From assembly GCF_009601765.2 (NCBI RefSeq), contig NZ_CP045699.1:1240001-1304000 (forward strand): DNA of 64,000 nt, given 5' to 3'. The stretch comes from Vibrio algicola (GTDB lineage: Bacteria > Pseudomonadota > Gammaproteobacteria > Enterobacterales > Vibrionaceae). Under the pieces are notes generated by a model. It did no database searches, had not been told where the DNA came from, and saw only the letters and a program-made list of their open reading frames with translations. Each line of letters opens with the position of its first letter. The stretch's first letter is position 1. Of the stretch, positions 26,314 to 36,141 are shown in pieces. The translations under genes and the position numbers were made by a program.

Positions 26314-27255
26314 TTAATTATTAGGATCAAGCGGGCTAATGTAACCATGAGGTTTTAGCGCCAGAATATCGCAATTAATTTTATCAATCACATTCTCAGC
26401 AGTATTACCAATAAACACCGCCGATAACCCGGTTCGTCCCGTTGTCCCCAATATCACCAGACCCGCATCAACTTCTTTGGCAATCTTAGGGATCACATCC
26501 TCTGGCAAACCTTCTAACACCCGAGTATGTTCCTCATCGATGCCGTAATCTTGTCTTAATTTCTTCATCGCGGTCAAATGAAAACCACGCACTGCATCGG
26601 TATAAGAGGTAGGATCAAATTCTGGCAACTCAACCGTAATATTGGCAGGAGTGACAGGATAAGAATTGGCTAAGTAAACCTCGGCTTTTAATGGTTTAGC
26701 AAATTTCTTCGCTTGCTCTGTCATATAATGATTAAGCGACACATGCGCTTCACTTTCTGAGCCGACATGCACAGAGGCAACAATACTGCCATTGGCTGGC
26801 CAATCATGATTTTTCACCAACAATACTGGGCATGGCGATTTACGCAATAAGTGCCAATCGGTTGGAGTGAAAAATACCGATTCTAAAGTGTCATGTTTTC
26901 GAGTCGCTTTTAATAATAGATCGTGATTACTGGCAAAGACTTCGGCAATAATCGCTTCAAACGGTCGATGATGCCAAACCACTTTTACTTTGAACTTAAC
27001 GCCTTTGGTTAAATAGGGCGCTGCCACTTTATTCATCCATTCTTCTCGTTGCTGGATCACGCCACGGCGCATTGCATCGCGTTCATCCGATGACAACATT
27101 GAGGTCATATCATAAGAAAAATCGTAAATAGATAAAAAGAATGTGATTGGCGGCGGAGTAGGAAGACCTTTCACAATTTGAAATGCGCGTGCCAATGCCG
27201 ATTGCTCAGTATTGTTGATATCCGCCACAACTAAAATATTTTTATATTCATCCAT
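26314..27255 (-). CDS. uspE: Universal stress protein UspE
   Basis: A 313-aa tandem universal stress protein. The first Usp domain (about 1-150) starts YKNILVVADINNTEQSALARA, and the second (about 155-313) ends with the nucleotide-binding run LGTTGRTGLSAVFIGNTAENVI. It fits E. coli UspE in length and in its position next to fnr. It is a cytoplasmic stress and motility or aggregation factor in E. coli. A terminator for fnr lies between the two genes, so uspE probably has its own promoter. A MITE-like element sits just after its stop. Confidence 0.93.
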   Translation of the reverse strand: MDEYKNILVVADINNTEQSALARAFQIVKGLPTPPPITFFLSIYDFSYDMTSMLSSDERDAMRRGVIQQREEWMNKVAAPYLTKGVKFKVKVVWHHRPFEAIIAEVFASNHDLLLKATRKHDTLESVFFTPTDWHLLRKSPCPVLLVKNHDWPANGSIVASVHVGSESEAHVSLNHYMTEQAKKFAKPLKAEVYLANSYPVTPANITVELPEFDPTSYTDAVRGFHLTAMKKLRQDYGIDEEHTRVLEGLPEDVIPKIAKEVDAGLVILGTTGRTGLSAVFIGNTAENVIDKINCDILALKPHGYISPLDPNN

Positions 27256-27373
27256 AATAGCTCTCCCATAACAGCAATGTTTAGTTAGCCGAGTTAAAGT
27301 ATTGATTAACCTTTATATTAACTGTAGCTGAAACTTGGCATTTTATTAAGTGTGGAGATCAATATTTTACAAA

Positions 27374-27408
27374 CAAAAAGACCGAATAGTGTGACTATCC
27401 GGTCTTTT
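27374..27408 (-). terminator. Rho-independent terminator after fnr
   Basis: The stem AAAAGACCG.ATAG / CTAT.CGGTCTTTT with a 5-nt loop lies about 50 nt past the fnr stop on the minus strand. Confidence 0.8.
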
Positions 27409-27460
27409 AAGTATTTGATTATTAAAAATAGCGGTTTGAATACGGTGACGGGGTAATGGG

Positions 27461-28207
27461 TTACTCGCTAACCACACCTGCTAATTTTTGCAGTTCATCA
27501 TGATCATTAATTGTGATGTACTTACCTTTCACGGTGAGGATATCACTTTTTTGAAAACGACCTAATAAACGACTGATGGTTTCAACCGTTAAACCAAGGT
27601 AATTACCAATATCACCACGAGTCATGGTAAGGCGGAACTCACGAGGAGAAAAGCCACGTTGGGAGAAACGCGTTGATAGGCTATACAGGAAAGCAGCTAA
27701 ACGTTCTTCGGCATTTTTCTTAGAAAGCAGCAGGATCATATCCTGATCGCCTTTAATCTCATGGCTCATTAAGCGCATAATTTGTTGGCGTAATTTTGGC
27801 ATTTTACCCGATAGATCGTCTAATGTTTCATACGGTATTTCACACACCATCGACGTTTCTAGTGCTTGAGCAAAGCTTGGGTGGGCATTTTTATTAATTG
27901 CATCAAAACCAATTAAATCACCCGTAAGATGGAAGGCGGTAATTTGCTCATCACCTTGCTCGGTAATGGTGTAGCTTTTAATCGTGCCTGAACGAATCGC
28001 ATATAATGACTTTAACTCATCGCCAGCTTTGAAAATTTCTTGACCTTTTTGAACCGGTTTTTTACGTTCAATGATCTCATCCAATTGGTCTAATTCGGAA
28101 TCATTTAGAGTAAAAGGAATGCATAACTGACTGATACTACAATCTTGGCAGTGAATAGCACAACCGCCAGATTGGACACGTTTCGTTTTAGGATTATCTG
28201 AAATCAT
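27461..28207 (-). CDS. fnr: Oxygen-sensing transcriptional regulator FNR
   Basis: A 248-aa CRP-family regulator nearly identical in its motifs to E. coli FNR. The 4Fe-4S ligands are Cys in [14 protein letters not shown] plus Cys in TSMVCEIP. The ligand-binding-like beta roll and dimer helix are intact, and the HTH reads [21 protein letters not shown], carrying the E-SR recognition residues for TTGAT half-sites. It switches anaerobic genes on and off; the neighbouring cbb3 and formate dehydrogenase genes are typical targets. A perfect FNR box 20 nt upstream suggests autoregulation. Confidence 0.97.
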   Translation of the reverse strand: MISDNPKTKRVQSGGCAIHCQDCSISQLCIPFTLNDSELDQLDEIIERKKPVQKGQEIFKAGDELKSLYAIRSGTIKSYTITEQGDEQITAFHLTGDLIGFDAINKNAHPSFAQALETSMVCEIPYETLDDLSGKMPKLRQQIMRLMSHEIKGDQDMILLLSKKNAEERLAAFLYSLSTRFSQRGFSPREFRLTMTRGDIGNYLGLTVETISRLLGRFQKSDILTVKGKYITINDHDELQKLAGVVSE

Positions 28208-28226
28208 AAATTACCGAGCATTATAG

Positions 28227-28240
28227 TTGATATACATCAA
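28227..28240. promoter_or_regulatory. Consensus FNR box upstream of fnr
   Basis: TTGAT-ATAC-ATCAA matches the FNR consensus TTGATNNNNATCAA at all ten defined positions. Its end is 20 nt from the fnr start codon, so it would overlap the core promoter or leader and act as a negative autoregulatory site, as known in E. coli. Confidence 0.8.
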
Positions 28241-28346
28241 TATTTTAGCAGTTTATAAGCTTAAAGGATAGATGAAAGTGCTACGCGGTGACGTTTATAG
28301 CCAACAATATGATATTTTTTAATTGCTTATAGGGAAGTTTCAGCAA

Positions 28347-29018
28347 CTATAATAATTTTGAAATAGATTGATGCAGTTGAAATGCGCCATAAGTGAGCAA
28401 AATAACCGCACCGACACGACGAACAATCAATAATCGCAACCAAGTTTGCAGCTTTCCTGTACTGATCCCAACCATAAACATAAAAGGCAATGTCCCTAAT
28501 CCAAAGGCTAACATCACTAATGCCCCTTGTTTGGCGCTGCCTGCCGCTGCCGACCACGTCAACATTGAATAGACCATACCACAAGGCAACCAACCCCAGA
28601 TAAAACCAAATGGGATGGCGTAGAGCGGGTGTTTAATAGGAAGGAGTTTGTTGCCTACTGGTGAGATATACTTCCAAATAGATTGGCCAGCACTTTCGAT
28701 ATAAGTTAGGCCTTGCCACCATTGCCCAATGTACAAAGCTAAACAAATCATAAAGACAGCAGAAACAATGCGCAACCAGACTAATGGGCTGTTAATACCA
28801 GAATACTGGGTTATGGTTGAAAAAGATCCACCAATGATAGCGCCAATCAAAGCATAACTGGCCACACGTCCTAGATTATAAAAAAGCGGGTTTAACCACG
28901 TCGACTTAACATTGGTTTGACCTAAGTTCATCAGGCCAGCGATGCCGCCACACATTCCCATACAATGGCCAGCACCTAAAATACCAATTAAAAATGCGGC
29001 GATCCAATCTTGAGTCAT
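28347..29018 (-). CDS. Sulfite exporter TauE/SafE-like membrane protein of the cbb3 cluster
   Basis: A 223-aa membrane protein with about six helices and a His/Met/Cys-rich first helix (GILGAGHCMGMCGGIAG), typical of the UreH/TauE-like proteins encoded after ccoS in gamma-proteobacterial cbb3 clusters. The Cys-Met motifs suggest metal (copper) handling for oxidase assembly, but that is inference; the domain name refers to distant sulfite exporters. The ATG overlaps the ccoS stop by 4 nt, so it belongs to the ccoIS operon. Confidence 0.85.
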   Translation of the reverse strand: MTQDWIAAFLIGILGAGHCMGMCGGIAGLMNLGQTNVKSTWLNPLFYNLGRVASYALIGAIIGGSFSTITQYSGINSPLVWLRIVSAVFMICLALYIGQWWQGLTYIESAGQSIWKYISPVGNKLLPIKHPLYAIPFGFIWGWLPCGMVYSMLTWSAAAGSAKQGALVMLAFGLGTLPFMFMVGISTGKLQTWLRLLIVRRVGAVILLTYGAFQLHQSISKLL

Positions 29019-29218
29019 TTTATGCTGTTATCCGAATCATTAGTGTTATGCGTTTTTTTCGTGCTAATGGTGTCTTCTGTATCATCATCAAATAAAATAT
29101 TGTGCCCTTGACGATCAAGATCATCAAATTGGTCACTTTTGACTGCCCATATAAAAATCGCAACCGCTATGCACACAAATACGATGGCTATCGGAATTAA
29201 TATATACAAGCTTTCCAT
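29015..29218 (-). CDS. ccoS: cbb3-type cytochrome oxidase assembly protein CcoS
   Basis: A 67-aa protein with a single N-terminal membrane helix (LIPIAIVFVCIAVAIFIWAV), followed by the conserved CcoS segment KSDQFDDLDRQGHNILFDDD. CcoS is needed for heme and copper insertion into cbb3 oxidase. The start codon overlaps the ccoI stop by one base (TAATG). The C-terminal 20 residues are polar and variable. Confidence 0.93.
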   Translation of the reverse strand: MESLYILIPIAIVFVCIAVAIFIWAVKSDQFDDLDRQGHNILFDDDTEDTISTKKTHNTNDSDNSIK

Positions 29219-31653
29219 TATTTTATTAACCTTAATGAGTTAGTCACCACGATGATTGAACTTAACGACATACCGACTACCGCAATATAAGGCGCAACTA
29301 AGCCCATCACCGCCAGCGGTAAGATCACCAAATTATAGCCTAACGCCCAAGCTAGATTTTGCCTGATAATCTTTCGGGTAAATAGGGCTAATTGCCTCGC
29401 TTCGAGAATTTTATTTAACTTATCGCCTAATAACACCATATCTGCCGATGCTTTCGCCACATCCGAGCCGCCGCCCATTGCAACCGACAAATGCGCACCC
29501 GCTAAAGTAGGCGCATCATTAATGCCATCGCCAATCATCAATGTGACTTGGTTTTTATTCAGCCTGTTTAAATAGGCTAACTTATCTTCCGGTTTAGCTT
29601 GGCAAACGTAATCTTTGATCCCAAGAGAATTGGCAGTTTTTTGAGTGCTCGATTGCGTATCTCCGGTCAAAATAGTGATGTCGATACCAGTATCTTGGAT
29701 TGCTTTAATAAAATCTGGCGTTTCGGGGCGAATAGGGTCGTTGTACTCAAACCTGGCCATCAATTGCCCATTCGATGACAAGTAAATCGTTGGCGCTTGA
29801 TGCGTAAGCGCGGTTTGATCTTCATTCAAAAGGGATGGTTCAAAGGGCGAGTGATTATGATCTTGCGCAAAACTGAGGTTGCCAATACGCCATTGTTCTC
29901 CTTGATATTGCCCAGATAAACCCGAACCAATCACATTGTTGACTTCAGTAAAGGCAATCTCGCTATCTTTATACTCATTAAAGGCATGAGCAATAGGATG
30001 ATTAGCAAATTGCTCTAAACTTGCCGCAATGGCTAAGCAATCTGCTTCTGTCAGATTTTGCTGCAACGCGAATGGTGTTAAGGTCACTTTATTAATATGG
30101 ATATCACCCGCAGTAAGTGTGCCTGTTTTATCGACTACGATATGATTGACCTTACACAAGGTTTCAAATACATGCCCTTTACGCAATAAAATCCCAAGAC
30201 TACTTAAGCGAGAGGTAGCGCAAGTCACCGCCGTTGGTGTCGCTAAAGAAAGGGCGCAAGGACAGGTTGCCACTAAAACCGATAACATGATCCAAAAAGC
30301 AGATTCAGGTTGGTATTGGTGCCAATAAAGCCAAGTAAATAGGGCAATAAGTAAGATCACGGCAACAAAGTACTTCGCCACATGATCGGCCACTTCGGCT
30401 ATTTTGGGCTTAGAGAATTCCGCTTCATCTTGCAAACGAACAATATTCGAGATCACTGAATCGGCTTTATGACAGGTCACTTCGAGATCAAAGGCCTCAT
30501 CAACATTGATGGTTCCAGCAAACACGAAATCTCCAAGCTGTTTTAATACCGGAATCGATTCACCGGTTAACATCGATTCATCAACTTGTGTGATTGAACG
30601 AGTCACTTTCCCATCGGCTGGAATATGCTCTCCCGGCAGCACCCGCACACAATCGCCAATTTGTAAGCTTCTGACCGGTATTTGTGTGCCATCAATCTTG
30701 CGCGCCATCGCAGGAATTAATTTCAATAAGTTAGCACTAGCCGTTGCCGCTTTACGCCGTGCTCGCATTTCGAGAAAGCGCCCAATCAGTAAGAAAAAAG
30801 TAAACATAGAGATAGATTCAAAGAAGACTTCACCTTTGCCGGCCACGGTTGCCCATACACTGGCGAAGTAGGCAAAGATCAATGCAATCGAAACTGGGAC
30901 ATCCATACCTAAAGTACGCGCTTTTAAACTGCGCCAAGCATTGGTATAAAAAGGCTGGGCAGAATACAGTAAAACGGGAGTGGCAAAGATTAAACTCACA
31001 TAGCGTAAATATTGCTTAAATTCATTATCCAGATCAGAAAATACTTCAAAATATAAAGCAACTGCCAGCATCATCACTTGCATAGTGGCTAAACCTGCGA
31101 CGCCTAAGCGATACAAGTATTGCTTCATCATTTGGTGATAGTTTTCTTCTTGTTTATTGGGTTCAAAGGGGGCTGCTTTATAACCTAATTGATGGATGGA
31201 TTTAAGTAATTCGCTGAGTTTGGTTTGAGTATCATCCCAGCATAAAATGGCGCGACTGGTGGTAATATTGACTCGAATTTGAATAACACCAACCGCTGAA
31301 CTTAATTGCTTTTCAATTAACCAAGCACAAGCAGCACAAGATACGCCCTCCAGTGACAGTGTCACCTCTGCAGTGTTTGCACTGTGCCGAACAAACTCAC
31401 TTTGTACTTCTTTATTATCGTAATGAATCAGCTCTTTAAGTTGTTCAGGAACAAGATCGGCTTTTTCGGCAGGCGCGGTGCGGTATTGATAATAAGAGAC
31501 TAATCCACTGTCTAAGATAGTCTGGGCCACCGATTGGCAGCCTGGACAACACATTTCTCGAGACTGGCCGAGAATTTCAACGTTAAAGCTGGCTTTATCT
31601 GGTACTACATCACCGCAGTGATAGCACGCTTGTATCGTCGGTGCTTGTGTCAT
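29218..31653 (-). CDS. ccoI: Copper-exporting P1B-type ATPase CcoI/FixI
   Basis: An 811-aa heavy-metal P-type ATPase that supplies copper to cbb3 oxidase in the periplasm. An N-terminal cysteine-rich part (CYHCGD, CCPGC) precedes an HMA domain with CAAC at residues 106-109. The transmembrane CPC motif (TCPCAL) is near 463, the phosphorylation site DKTGTL near 507, TGES earlier, and GDGINDAP near the C-terminus. This fits FixI/CcoI, including the extra Cys-rich N-terminus. It is the first gene of ccoI-ccoS-TauE, 9 nt after ccoH. A perfect matS site lies within codons 97-101. Confidence 0.95.
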   Translation of the reverse strand: MTQAPTIQACYHCGDVVPDKASFNVEILGQSREMCCPGCQSVAQTILDSGLVSYYQYRTAPAEKADLVPEQLKELIHYDNKEVQSEFVRHSANTAEVTLSLEGVSCAACAWLIEKQLSSAVGVIQIRVNITTSRAILCWDDTQTKLSELLKSIHQLGYKAAPFEPNKQEENYHQMMKQYLYRLGVAGLATMQVMMLAVALYFEVFSDLDNEFKQYLRYVSLIFATPVLLYSAQPFYTNAWRSLKARTLGMDVPVSIALIFAYFASVWATVAGKGEVFFESISMFTFFLLIGRFLEMRARRKAATASANLLKLIPAMARKIDGTQIPVRSLQIGDCVRVLPGEHIPADGKVTRSITQVDESMLTGESIPVLKQLGDFVFAGTINVDEAFDLEVTCHKADSVISNIVRLQDEAEFSKPKIAEVADHVAKYFVAVILLIALFTWLYWHQYQPESAFWIMLSVLVATCPCALSLATPTAVTCATSRLSSLGILLRKGHVFETLCKVNHIVVDKTGTLTAGDIHINKVTLTPFALQQNLTEADCLAIAASLEQFANHPIAHAFNEYKDSEIAFTEVNNVIGSGLSGQYQGEQWRIGNLSFAQDHNHSPFEPSLLNEDQTALTHQAPTIYLSSNGQLMARFEYNDPIRPETPDFIKAIQDTGIDITILTGDTQSSTQKTANSLGIKDYVCQAKPEDKLAYLNRLNKNQVTLMIGDGINDAPTLAGAHLSVAMGGGSDVAKASADMVLLGDKLNKILEARQLALFTRKIIRQNLAWALGYNLVILPLAVMGLVAPYIAVVGMSLSSIIVVTNSLRLIK
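31353..31365. promoter_or_regulatory. Perfect matS site (MatP-binding) inside ccoI
   Basis: GTGACAGTGTCAC matches the published E. coli matS consensus GTGACRNYGTCAC at every position. MatP binds such sites in the Ter macrodomain. matP itself is in this window. By a rough equal-base estimate about 0.015 perfect matches are expected by chance in 64 kb. Confidence 0.7.
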
Positions 31654-31662
31654 TCATGTTCC

Positions 31663-32142
31663 TTAATTCAGTAATACTGTCGGAGACTCTGAAGGAAAGG
31701 TCACTTTGCCTTGAATTAACCATTCTTTATCATAGGGCTCAAGTTTAATAAACCAAGGGCCTTGAATTGGATCGGTTAAGTTTAATCGGTAATGTCCCTT
31801 AGCATCTGAGGTGATAGTGCGTACAAAATCACGATCAGGCAAGGTTCGGTGAGTAAAACTAACATTTAAAGCAGGGTATAAATCTAAGTTGCCTTTTTTA
31901 AAGTTAAATTCAACGCCAGTTGCTGTTGATTTAACAGATGCTTCTAGTTTGAAGGCCTTAGCCACATGGATTTTAGATAGGTCAACATTAATGCCTTTGC
32001 CTTCTTTATAATAATTTTCTGACACTAAATCTACGCTATTTTTCGTAAATATACCTAAGGTAACAAAACTGCCAATTACGGCGCACATTGGGAGACATAA
32101 AAGAAACCACGGCCAAAATTGTTTATACCAAGGTGTTTGCAT
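31663..32142 (-). CDS. ccoH: FixH-family cbb3 oxidase assembly protein CcoH
   Basis: A 159-aa protein with one N-terminal membrane helix (FWPWFLLCLPMCAVIGSFVTLGIF), then SVDLVSENYYKEGKGIN, the hallmark of FixH/CcoH, and a periplasmic beta-rich domain. CcoH stabilises the oxidase during assembly. It lies between ccoP and ccoI in the order ccoNOQP-HIS. The ATG is 55 nt past the ccoP stop. No metal site is evident in the domain. Confidence 0.92.
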   Translation of the reverse strand: MQTPWYKQFWPWFLLCLPMCAVIGSFVTLGIFTKNSVDLVSENYYKEGKGINVDLSKIHVAKAFKLEASVKSTATGVEFNFKKGNLDLYPALNVSFTHRTLPDRDFVRTITSDAKGHYRLNLTDPIQGPWFIKLEPYDKEWLIQGKVTFPSESPTVLLN

Positions 32143-32197
32143 AATACACTCTCTGATGAAAGAAACAGCCCCAGAACGGGGCTGCTAAACTACAGGT

Positions 32198-33223
32198 TTA
32201 TTTATCGGCTTCAACCGCTTGCGATGTTTGATCTGCTTGTTGCTGATCTGGCTGAGTATTGCTTAAGCTCCAGACATAAGCGGCAACAAGTTGCACTTTA
32301 TCGGCACCTAAAATATTTTCCCAAGCCGGCATCACGCCTTGTCGCCCAAAGGTCACGCTTTCGGTAATATCCGCGCGAGAGTCACCAAATAGCCAATTTT
32401 TATCGGTTAAATCTGGCGCGCCAAATGCCGGATTACCTTTACCATCGGTACCATGACATGCGATACAAGATGCAAATTTAATCTTACCAGCAGCCGCTTC
32501 ACGAGCATTCACTTTACGGCCAGACATGCTTAACACATAACTCACCACGTCGTGCGTGCCTTGTTTACCTAATAACTCGCCCCAAGCAGGCATTTCACCA
32601 TGACGACCTTGCTTAATAGTGGTGAGGATCGCTTCCGGCTCGCCACCATACAACCAAGCATTATCCGTCAAATTAGGGAAACCTTTTTGACCGCGTGCAT
32701 CCGAACCATGACACTGTGAACAGTTTTGTAAAAACAAATTCTGTCCCACTTTTAATGCCGCAGGATCAGAAGCAATTTCAGGAATAGGACGATAATCCGT
32801 TCCTGCGTCGTTATAAGCTAAGCGTTTAAATGATTCGCCATAAAATTTATCGGCGACATCTAACTCTTTAGCATATTGATCTAATTGCTTGTTATCTTGT
32901 GCGTTTTTAACCGCTGCATTCAACTGCGTCACATTTGTCACGAGCTGCGGTGAGCTTGTCCAGCCAAGTAAACCAGGAAAGTTGCCTAAGCCAGGAAACA
33001 AAGCTAAGTAAACAGCAGAGAAAGCAAAGGTTGAGAAGAACAGATAAGTCCACCATTTTGGTAGTGGATTGTTAAGTTCACGAATACCATCGTATTCATG
33101 CCCCATATCTGCGCCTTCTTCAACGCCCATTTTGTCTTTTAAACACCAGATCAAAATCGCCGCAATACCAAAAATGGTTCCTAAGGTAATGACGGTGATC
33201 CAGACACTCCAGAATGTAGACAT
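32198..33223 (-). CDS. ccoP: Cytochrome c oxidase cbb3-type, diheme subunit CcoP
   Basis: A 341-aa membrane-anchored diheme cytochrome c. After the N-terminal helix and the ELNNPLPKWWTYLFF segment with a second helix come two CxxCH heme sites, CSQCHG and CIACHG, each with a later Met ligand candidate (GEMPAWGE, GVMPAWEN). It carries electrons to CcoO/CcoN. The start codon overlaps the ccoQ stop by one base. The 20-residue C-terminal tail is Gln/Asp-rich. Confidence 0.96.
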   Translation of the reverse strand: MSTFWSVWITVITLGTIFGIAAILIWCLKDKMGVEEGADMGHEYDGIRELNNPLPKWWTYLFFSTFAFSAVYLALFPGLGNFPGLLGWTSSPQLVTNVTQLNAAVKNAQDNKQLDQYAKELDVADKFYGESFKRLAYNDAGTDYRPIPEIASDPAALKVGQNLFLQNCSQCHGSDARGQKGFPNLTDNAWLYGGEPEAILTTIKQGRHGEMPAWGELLGKQGTHDVVSYVLSMSGRKVNAREAAAGKIKFASCIACHGTDGKGNPAFGAPDLTDKNWLFGDSRADITESVTFGRQGVMPAWENILGADKVQLVAAYVWSLSNTQPDQQQADQTSQAVEADK

Positions 33224-33402
33224 TACTGGACTCCTCCCTGTTTTTTATTCTCTTGTGAAGACGGCTCATCATCAAAAATCGAGTTAGCCGCTTCATCAAA
33301 GCGAGATTGGCGCTTTTTACTACCGTAAGCCCACCAAACAACACCTAAAAAGCTAAAGAAAATAACAAGCGTCCAAATACTATGAATGGTAATAATATCC
33401 AT
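33223..33402 (-). CDS. ccoQ: Cytochrome c oxidase cbb3-type, subunit IV CcoQ
   Basis: A 59-aa single-helix protein, found by reading the minus strand between ccoO and ccoP: it starts MDIITIHSIWTLVIFFSFLG, continues VVWWAYGSKKRQSRFDEAAN and ends GGVQ. The helix followed by the AYG-KK-RFDEAAN segment is the CcoQ signature. It stabilises the oxidase complex. Its stop overlaps the ccoP start by one base (TAATG), and its ATG is 14 nt past the ccoO stop. Confidence 0.93.
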   Translation of the reverse strand: MDIITIHSIWTLVIFFSFLGVVWWAYGSKKRQSRFDEAANSIFDDEPSSQENKKQGGVQ

Positions 33403-33416
33403 ATAATTATTGCTCC

Positions 33417-34034
33417 TTATTTCATTGCATGGCCAAGCGATTGTAGGTAAGCAATAAGAGCATCGAGCTCCGTTTTACCTTCCACATCTTTCTTGGCATT
33501 AGCAATATCTTCATCACTGTATGGCACACCAAATGAGTCACGGAAAAGACGTAATTTCTTCTCTGTTAGCTCACCGGTAAGTTCGTTTTCAGCCAACCAC
33601 GGATAGCCTGGCATAATTGACTCAGGTACCACTTCTCGTGGGTCAATCAAGTGGACTCGATGCCATTCATCAGAATAACGACCACCCACACGTGCCAGAT
33701 CAGGTCCAGTACGTTTAGAACCCCACAAAAATGGATGCTCCCATACCGACTCGCCTGCAACAGAGTAGTGACCATAACGTTCCGTCTCTGCTCGGAATGG
33801 ACGGATCATCTGACTATGACAAACGTGACAACCTTCTTTTATGTAGATATCACGACCTTCCATCTGCAATGCAGTATAAGGTTTCAAATCATCAACAGGT
33901 TCAGTGGTTTGTTTTTGGAACATTAGCGGGGTAATTTCCACTAATGCACCTAAACTGATGCCAAAAGCCATTAAAATTGCCAGTAAACCGACATTTTTCT
34001 CGACTATTGAATGGCGATTCTTATTAGAACTCAT
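33417..34034 (-). CDS. ccoO: Cytochrome c oxidase cbb3-type, monoheme subunit CcoO
   Basis: A 205-aa subunit with an N-terminal membrane helix and one heme c site, CHVCHS, within the conserved [22 protein letters not shown]. The axial-Met region ([12 protein letters not shown]) is present. It is part of the CcoNOP complex that reduces oxygen with high affinity. It starts 12 nt after ccoN ends. Confidence 0.96.
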   Translation of the reverse strand: MSSNKNRHSIVEKNVGLLAILMAFGISLGALVEITPLMFQKQTTEPVDDLKPYTALQMEGRDIYIKEGCHVCHSQMIRPFRAETERYGHYSVAGESVWEHPFLWGSKRTGPDLARVGGRYSDEWHRVHLIDPREVVPESIMPGYPWLAENELTGELTEKKLRLFRDSFGVPYSDEDIANAKKDVEGKTELDALIAYLQSLGHAMK

Positions 34035-34046
34035 ACTCTAGTCTCC

Positions 34047-35477
34047 TTATAAGGCCGGTTGTGGAATAGCTTTTAAACTATTTGCTGGTGAGCTAATGGT
34101 TTTATAAGTGTTGTACGCCATAAGCAGCATACCTGACACAATAATGACACCACCAATAAAGCGAACTAAGTAGAACGGATGAGAAGCTTCAACAGTTTCA
34201 ACAAAGCTGTAGGTTAATGTTCCGTCGGCATTGACCGCACGCCACATCAAACCTTGCATAACACCAGAAATCCACATCGCAACGATATACAAAACCGTAC
34301 CAATAGTGGCAAGCCAGAAGTGCACGTTGATCAACTTAATTGAATACATACGTTCTTGACCAAACAGTTTTGGAATTAAGTGATAAAGCGAACCCACAGT
34401 GACCATCGCAACCCAGCCTAAAGCGCCAGAGTGTACGTGACCGATAGTCCAGTCAGTATAGTGCGAAAGGGCGTTGACGGTTTTAATTGCCATCATTGGG
34501 CCTTCAAAAGTAGACATACCATAGAAAGACAAAGACACAATTAAGAAACGCAATATTGGATCATAACGCAATTTATGCCATGCACCTGATAGCGTCATAA
34601 TACCGTTGATCATACCGCCCCAGGATGGCACAAATAAAATCACCGACATCACCATACCAATAGACTGAGTCCAGTCAGGCAGTGCAGTATAATGAAGATG
34701 GTGAGGACCCGCCCATATATAAAGAGAGATCAATCCCCAGAAATGGACAATCGATAAGCGATACGAGTAAACCGGACGTTCAGCTTGCTTAGGCACAAAG
34801 TAATACATCATCCCCAAGAAACCGGCGGTTAATAAGAAGCCTACCGCATTATGTCCATACCACCATTGCACCATGGCATCGACAGCGCCGGAGTAGATCG
34901 AATAGGATTTCCCCATCGAAACCGGAATTGCCATGCTGTTCACTATGTGTAAAACGGCAACGGTTAAAATAAACCCGCCAAAGAACCAGTTAGCCACATA
35001 AATATGCGACGTCGTTCGTTTAACCAAGGTTCCAAAAAAGACAATGGCGTAAGATACCCACACAATTGCAATGGCCACATCAATTGGCCATTCTAATTCT
35101 GCGTATTCTTTACTGGTTGTATAACCCAAAGGTAGAGAGATGACTGCGGCTAAAATAATTAACTGCCATCCCCAGAAAGTGAAGGGTACTAACAATCCAC
35201 CAAAGAGGCGGGTTTTACATGTTCTTTGCACAACATAATAAGAAGATGCGAATAGGGCACTGGTACCAAACGCAAATATAACTGCATTTGTATGCAGTGG
35301 ACGTAAACGGCTGTACGTCAACCACGGCGTATCAAAGTTAAGCTGTGGCCAAACTAATTGAGCGGCTATTAAAACACCAACGCTCATCCCTACAATTCCC
35401 CAAAGTATGGTTACTAAGGCAAACTGACGGACAACCGTGTAGTTATAATTATGCTCAAGCTGATTTTCTTGGCTCAT
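34047..35477 (-). CDS. ccoN: Cytochrome c oxidase cbb3-type, catalytic subunit CcoN
   Basis: A 476-aa heme-copper oxidase subunit I with about 12 helices. Histidine ligands can be seen in [14 protein letters not shown] (low-spin heme), [13 protein letters not shown] (CuB with the Tyr-containing segment), [10 protein letters not shown] (CuB His pair) and [14 protein letters not shown] (heme ligands). It is the oxygen-reducing proton pump used at low oxygen. The start at 35477 is supported by GGAAG 8 nt upstream; an in-frame TTG at 35492 is less likely. The 215-bp gap upstream should carry an FNR- or ArcA-responsive promoter, but I see no clear FNR box. Confidence 0.96.
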   Translation of the reverse strand: MSQENQLEHNYNYTVVRQFALVTILWGIVGMSVGVLIAAQLVWPQLNFDTPWLTYSRLRPLHTNAVIFAFGTSALFASSYYVVQRTCKTRLFGGLLVPFTFWGWQLIILAAVISLPLGYTTSKEYAELEWPIDVAIAIVWVSYAIVFFGTLVKRTTSHIYVANWFFGGFILTVAVLHIVNSMAIPVSMGKSYSIYSGAVDAMVQWWYGHNAVGFLLTAGFLGMMYYFVPKQAERPVYSYRLSIVHFWGLISLYIWAGPHHLHYTALPDWTQSIGMVMSVILFVPSWGGMINGIMTLSGAWHKLRYDPILRFLIVSLSFYGMSTFEGPMMAIKTVNALSHYTDWTIGHVHSGALGWVAMVTVGSLYHLIPKLFGQERMYSIKLINVHFWLATIGTVLYIVAMWISGVMQGLMWRAVNADGTLTYSFVETVEASHPFYLVRFIGGVIIVSGMLLMAYNTYKTISSPANSLKAIPQPAL

Positions 35478-35517
35478 CTTGAATGCTTCCAATCTTATAA
35501 TTAACTACATAGCATCA

Positions 35518-35534
35518 ACACTAAAATAGTGTTG
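35518..35534. repeat. Inverted repeat in the ccoN upstream region
   Basis: AACACTA-AAA-TAGTGTT is a 7-bp inverted repeat 41 nt before the ccoN start. It could be an operator or leader hairpin; no factor can be named. Confidence 0.35.
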
Positions 35535-35692
35535 TAATGTCACCCAAACCTTAGTTATCAGTTAAAACACCAACTGGTAACAATGATTTTAAATAAAAGC
35601 AACATTTTCATCACCACTATACCCGAGTTACCAATAGGTTAACCATACTTCTTACTAAAAGTTTGAAGTGAGTTACATAGGAATTTATATCA

Positions 35693-36112
35693 ATGGCAGC
35701 AGAAAAATTAACCAAGGCAAGACTTGTGCAAATATTCATCATAATGATTGTTTTATTAACAGCTTTCTTTTGGCGTAGCTATCAGCATGAAGTAAAAGAA
35801 GAAACTCGCTTTGAATGCCACCTTAATACACCTTGTAGTTTGCAACTCGATAATACAAAGCTTGATATCACATTCAGTGAGTTTTCACCGTCTCAGATTA
35901 TGATTTCATTAAACTCAGCTCAAGAAAGCAAGCAAAGCCTTAAAACAGTATCAATTGAATCCAAGCAACTTAAGCTTAACAAAATGGATTTAAAATTACG
36001 CGATTGGATAATCACCACAACATTAGCGAAGAAATCTCAATGGGACGTCATGCTACCAAATGGACAATCTGCGCAAATCAAACTGTCTACCGATGAAAGC
36101 AAAGAGAATTAA
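35693..36112 (+). CDS. Hypothetical single-helix membrane protein next to cbb3 cluster
   Basis: A 139-aa protein with an N-terminal anchor (residues 10-25, VQIFIIMIVLLTAFFW) and a periplasmic beta-rich domain having two Cys (FECHLNTPCSLQL) and many short hydrophobic/polar alternations. It starts divergently from ccoN and ends with a strong terminator. A protein of this kind lies between ccoN and dif1 in V. cholerae as I recall. Its function is unknown; an FixH-like or oxidase-related role would be a guess based on location. Confidence 0.7.
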   Translation: MAAEKLTKARLVQIFIIMIVLLTAFFWRSYQHEVKEETRFECHLNTPCSLQLDNTKLDITFSEFSPSQIMISLNSAQESKQSLKTVSIESKQLKLNKMDLKLRDWIITTTLAKKSQWDVMLPNGQSAQIKLSTDESKEN

Positions 36113-36141
36113 AGGCTAAATAGGTTAGAGAAAAAGGCATC

